Shown here: piece by piece, positions 61,405 through 64,000 of the stretch
Position numbering within the stretch: position 1 is the first letter of the stretch
How the letters are laid out: every line of letters begins with the position of its first letter
Assembly: GCF_003263515.1 (NCBI RefSeq)
Contig: NZ_JYDE01000017.1
Span: forward strand, 186,001 to 250,000
Length of the DNA stretch: 64,000 nt
From: Rahnella inusitata
GTDB taxonomy: Bacteria; Pseudomonadota; Gammaproteobacteria; Enterobacterales; Enterobacteriaceae
Direction: 5' to 3'
The notes under the pieces: model-generated
The model's database searches: none
What the model was told of the DNA's origin: nothing
What the model saw: only the letters and a program-made list of their open reading frames with translations
Translations under genes and position numbers: made by a program

Positions 61405-63390
61405 CTAGTGCAGCAGCTCCTGCCGAAACACCTGAGTGGGATCGCTTCCCTCACTTTTTCTCTTATCCTGCCACAAATTCATCCGCGCTCTCAGCGACCC
61501 GTTAAGCTCTTCATGAACCTTTCTGGCCGCCTCCGATTCGGGATTCATTTCCAGTACGAACGCCATAAACTGATCTGCGATGTAGCGGTTTTTCTTCACA
61601 CCGGTGCCGGTCAGCCAGGCCATGCCCAGCGTGTAGGCGGCTTCGGCGCGATCCGGATGTTCGGCGTTGTGCAAAATCTCCGGCAGCCAGTGTTCGGCAG
61701 CCTGACGTTTTTCGGCGTCAGATCCGTTATCCAGCGCGCAGCTGGCGCGCCAGTAGGCGGCGGATAAATGCCCTGCGTCCATCGCGCGCTGATACCACTG
61801 CATCGCCTGTTCGTAATCTGGCTCTCCGCCAAGACCTTCACGCAGGGCGTTGGCACAGGTGAACATCGCCGGCACCATTCCGGAGCGCGCGGCGCTCAGC
61901 ACGCAATCCATCGCATTGCTATCATTGTGATACTGAGCCGGAACGTCCTGATGCCAGGTATTGCGGTAGAAAAAGTACAGCTCATAACAATGGATGGCGC
62001 TGCCGTGGCGGGCCATCTCGGTCATCAGAAAATGCGCAGCGTCCAGATCGTCATTGATCGCCATATCGTGCGCCAGCGTGACCAGATCTTTAGCGGGTTT
62101 TTCGTCGCCGGATTGCTGCATCAGCGACCACGCGTGATCCATCAATCCGCTGCACAACTCCGGTTTTGCCGGTAATCCATATAAACCCGAGTGAAGCGCA
62201 GCGGCGGCAAAGGCCACCAGCGTCGGGTTATTGGCCTGACTGAGCGCGCGGGTGAGAAGCTGCGTAAGAACCGGCAAACCTTCTTCATTACCGTTCGCCA
62301 GCACCGCGCGGGAGATAAACATCGTGGCGAAATGCCCCGGCATGGCCTGCGCTGAAACGGCAAACAGATCGTGATAAACGGCTAATCCGGCCTGATCGTC
62401 ATCCTGCCAGTAGGCGATGCAAATACCTGCCAGATCCAGCAAACGGATGCGTGTGTCGGGGTCGAGAGATTGCGAGAGTAAATCAGCCAGACGTTGTTGT
62501 AATTCGAGGGCACGCGGCGATTCACGATCGGCAATATCGCCAGACAGCGCATCGCAAAGGGCATTCGCGCGAAACTGATTGCGTTCTTCTTCGCTGAATT
62601 CCGCACACAGCGGGCTGTCGATAATCAGCATCTGTTGCTCGTCGCTGCCGCCCCAGAAGGCGGAATGGAACAACAAATAGGATTCCATGGTGCCGACGTC
62701 GGCATGACGTACCGACATCGCCATGCGCAGCCAGTGATCCACCGCTTCTTCACCGGCTTTGCGGGTATCGTGTAAAGCGGCGGGCAAGTTTTGCGGCCAG
62801 TGCGTGGCGGGTTCAAACCCGAGGGCGTGGAGGTGAGCGACACCAGCCTGCCAGATTTCACTGCCCTGAATCGAAAACTTTTCATGCAAGGGTAATGGGA
62901 TTTCACCGGCGAACAGGGATTTCAGCCAGTAGGGTTCGCCGAAGCCGCCGCTGAGATTCATCATATGGCGGTAGGCGTGTGTCGGGCGCTGATGCAATTT
63001 AATTGCGCGTAAAAAAGCCAGAACGGCGTAGTCGCAGCACAACTGCGCGCCCAGCCACTGGTGATCCTCCACTTCCCGACCGGCCTGCGTCTGGCGGATA
63101 AGCCATGCATTTTCATGCCAGACCATACCGAGTAAGACGTGGGCGTGATAACTCTGCGGGCATTGCTGCGCCCAGTCGCTGAGAATTTCCAGCGGATTGA
63201 GCGGAGGGGATTCGGTACCGGTAAACAGCGTCGCCGGGTGCATCAGCAGGCCGTAAACGCTGAGATCGTCAGTCTGGTTCTGCCAGCCACGCATCAGTGA
63301 CAACAGCCACTCGTCGAGTTTTAGAAAACGGCGGGTTGCCAGCAGCATTCTGGCTTTGGATATGTTGTCGGACTGATCCTGTTGTGGCAT
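61405..63390 (-). CDS. DUF4034 / Sel1-repeat protein
   Basis: A 661-residue cytoplasmic, alpha-helical protein. The N-terminal half looks like DUF4034: SLMRGWQNQTDD, then PLEILSDWAQQCPQSYHAHVLLGMVWHENAWLIR. The C-terminal part has Sel1-type repeats, e.g. GGEPDYEQAMQWYQRAMDAGHLSAAYWRASCAL and AEAAYTLGMAWLTGTGVKKN. I start it at ATG 63390 (MPQQDQSDNISKARML), near AGGGAAA; a longer frame is less likely. Function unknown, probably a protein-interaction scaffold. Confidence 0.78.
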   Translation of the reverse strand: MPQQDQSDNISKARMLLATRRFLKLDEWLLSLMRGWQNQTDDLSVYGLLMHPATLFTGTESPPLNPLEILSDWAQQCPQSYHAHVLLGMVWHENAWLIRQTQAGREVEDHQWLGAQLCCDYAVLAFLRAIKLHQRPTHAYRHMMNLSGGFGEPYWLKSLFAGEIPLPLHEKFSIQGSEIWQAGVAHLHALGFEPATHWPQNLPAALHDTRKAGEEAVDHWLRMAMSVRHADVGTMESYLLFHSAFWGGSDEQQMLIIDSPLCAEFSEEERNQFRANALCDALSGDIADRESPRALELQQRLADLLSQSLDPDTRIRLLDLAGICIAYWQDDDQAGLAVYHDLFAVSAQAMPGHFATMFISRAVLANGNEEGLPVLTQLLTRALSQANNPTLVAFAAAALHSGLYGLPAKPELCSGLMDHAWSLMQQSGDEKPAKDLVTLAHDMAINDDLDAAHFLMTEMARHGSAIHCYELYFFYRNTWHQDVPAQYHNDSNAMDCVLSAARSGMVPAMFTCANALREGLGGEPDYEQAMQWYQRAMDAGHLSAAYWRASCALDNGSDAEKRQAAEHWLPEILHNAEHPDRAEAAYTLGMAWLTGTGVKKNRYIADQFMAFVLEMNPESEAARKVHEELNGSLRARMNLWQDKRKSEGSDPTQVFRQELLH

Positions 63391-64000
63391 GAGTTTCCCT
63401 GAACGGTTATGAAGCCTGAACTGTCGGATAATGAAGGTATAACGTGGCAACGCAGTCTAACGTTGTTGAGTGCGCAGATCAGCGAGATTGCTCTGACTTT
63501 GCTTATACTACCGGATCCGTTCCTGAGTGACGAACAAACCCTGCATAATTTATCGGTTAATAATCAGGCTTTATTTCCTTTCTAATTCCGCCATTTAGAT
63601 ATCAGATATTAATAAAATGCGGGTGTGAAATAAGGAGAAAGCGTGAATTAATTGTGGAGGAGTAATGTCGATATGTGTAATAACCACTGCGAAGTAATAT
63701 CACCTGTCGTAATCATATTTTAAAAAGCAAAAAAAAACCGACCACAATGGGTCGGCTGTTGTTTCCACAAAACGGGGAATGAGGGTAATTCAATAACAAA
63801 TAATGATGATAGCGAGATGAAGTATATATTAATGCTGAGGATTTGCTTTATCAGTTAGTGCGGTAACTATCTGAGTTATTTTATTGATTTTAAACGTAAT
63901 TGTATAAAATTAGCTTTGCGTGCTTTATTTTAACATAGATAAATAGAGGTAAATTTACTGTTTTTAAATATCTTGTTACATCTTACTGTATATAGGAAAT
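63391..64000. other. AT-rich terminal region, no gene seen
   Basis: The last 600 bases are clearly richer in A and T than the rest and hold no credible open frame. The one clear element is a terminator-like hairpin near 63738. The region may lead into a horizontally acquired segment beyond the window. Confidence 0.5.
63729..63756 (-). terminator. Minus-strand terminator with no obvious gene upstream
   Basis: On the minus strand CCGACC and GGTCGG pair and are followed by a nine-T run. No open frame precedes it within the 240 bases to the window edge, so it may end a small RNA or a gene starting outside. Confidence 0.65.

Noticed and set aside
61287-61505. 72-residue open frame after the GNAT gene
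   Set aside because: It spans inverted repeats and overlaps the end of the DUF4034 gene; it looks like read-through of structured non-coding DNA.

Overview
The window reads as chromosomal DNA of a gamma-proteobacterium of the order Enterobacterales. Most proteins are clear orthologues of Escherichia coli genes (uvrB, yvcK, moaABCDE, ybhL, mdtG, rhlE, dusC, pbpG, yohP, yohC, dld, roxA, ddlA, abgTBA/abgR, osmF-yehYXW, yedA). They are joined by genes E. coli K-12 lacks: a VF530 protein, a three-subunit gluconate-type dehydrogenase and a MerR/Cfa-like lipid cluster. This mixture suggests the Yersiniaceae (Rahnella or a relative); the genus is inference. No rRNA, tRNA, prophage, transposase or CRISPR array was seen.

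Layout. 1-6.9 kb: end of uvrB, a VF530 protein, a cysteine hydrolase, yvcK, then the molybdopterin operon moaABCDE behind a ModE-type box, a promoter and a Moco riboswitch, then ybhL. 7-16 kb: mdtG, rhlE, a SufR-like regulator divergent from an MFS exporter, dusC, a VOC protein, and a LysR gene divergent from a secreted metallo-beta-lactamase-fold enzyme. 16-25 kb: pbpG, the 27-residue yohP, a racemase-family gene, a membrane dehydrogenase (small subunit, GMC flavoprotein, triheme cytochrome c) behind a perfect FNR box, a coiled-coil membrane protein, yohC and dld. 25-34 kb: phnCDEE behind a PHO-box-like repeat, roxA, an aldehyde dehydrogenase, a small cupin and ddlA.

34-47 kb: an MFS transporter, three tandem small secreted YdgH/BhsA-type proteins plus a fourth unrelated secreted protein that share one promoter architecture, a TetR-MpaB pair, the p-aminobenzoyl-glutamate locus abgTBA/abgR, a SUFU-domain protein and an MFS transporter. 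47-52.8 kb: the osmoprotectant ABC operon osmF-yehYXW with a UUCG hairpin after the binding-protein gene, an unannotated 59-residue membrane protein, and yedA. 52.8-59.7 kb: a tightly overlapping nine-gene operon (MerR, SnoaL-like, SDR, FAD oxidoreductase, DUF1365, Cfa-like methyltransferase, DUF2878, chalcone-isomerase-like, DUF3833) headed by an MlrA-type operator. 59.9-64 kb: an XRE-cupin regulator with a GNAT enzyme, a hairpin-rich non-coding stretch, a DUF4034/Sel1 protein, and an AT-rich end.

The nine-gene operon is the best candidate for incompletely described biology. Its methyltransferase lacks two residues used by true cyclopropane synthases, and its regulator has no visible cobalamin ligand. 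The other notable items are the shared promoter module of the small secreted proteins, a dispersed palindromic repeat, and layered regulatory sites (ModE plus riboswitch, FNR, PHO, MlrA). Motif matches were made by eye, and family assignments rest on recalled sequences, not on searches.
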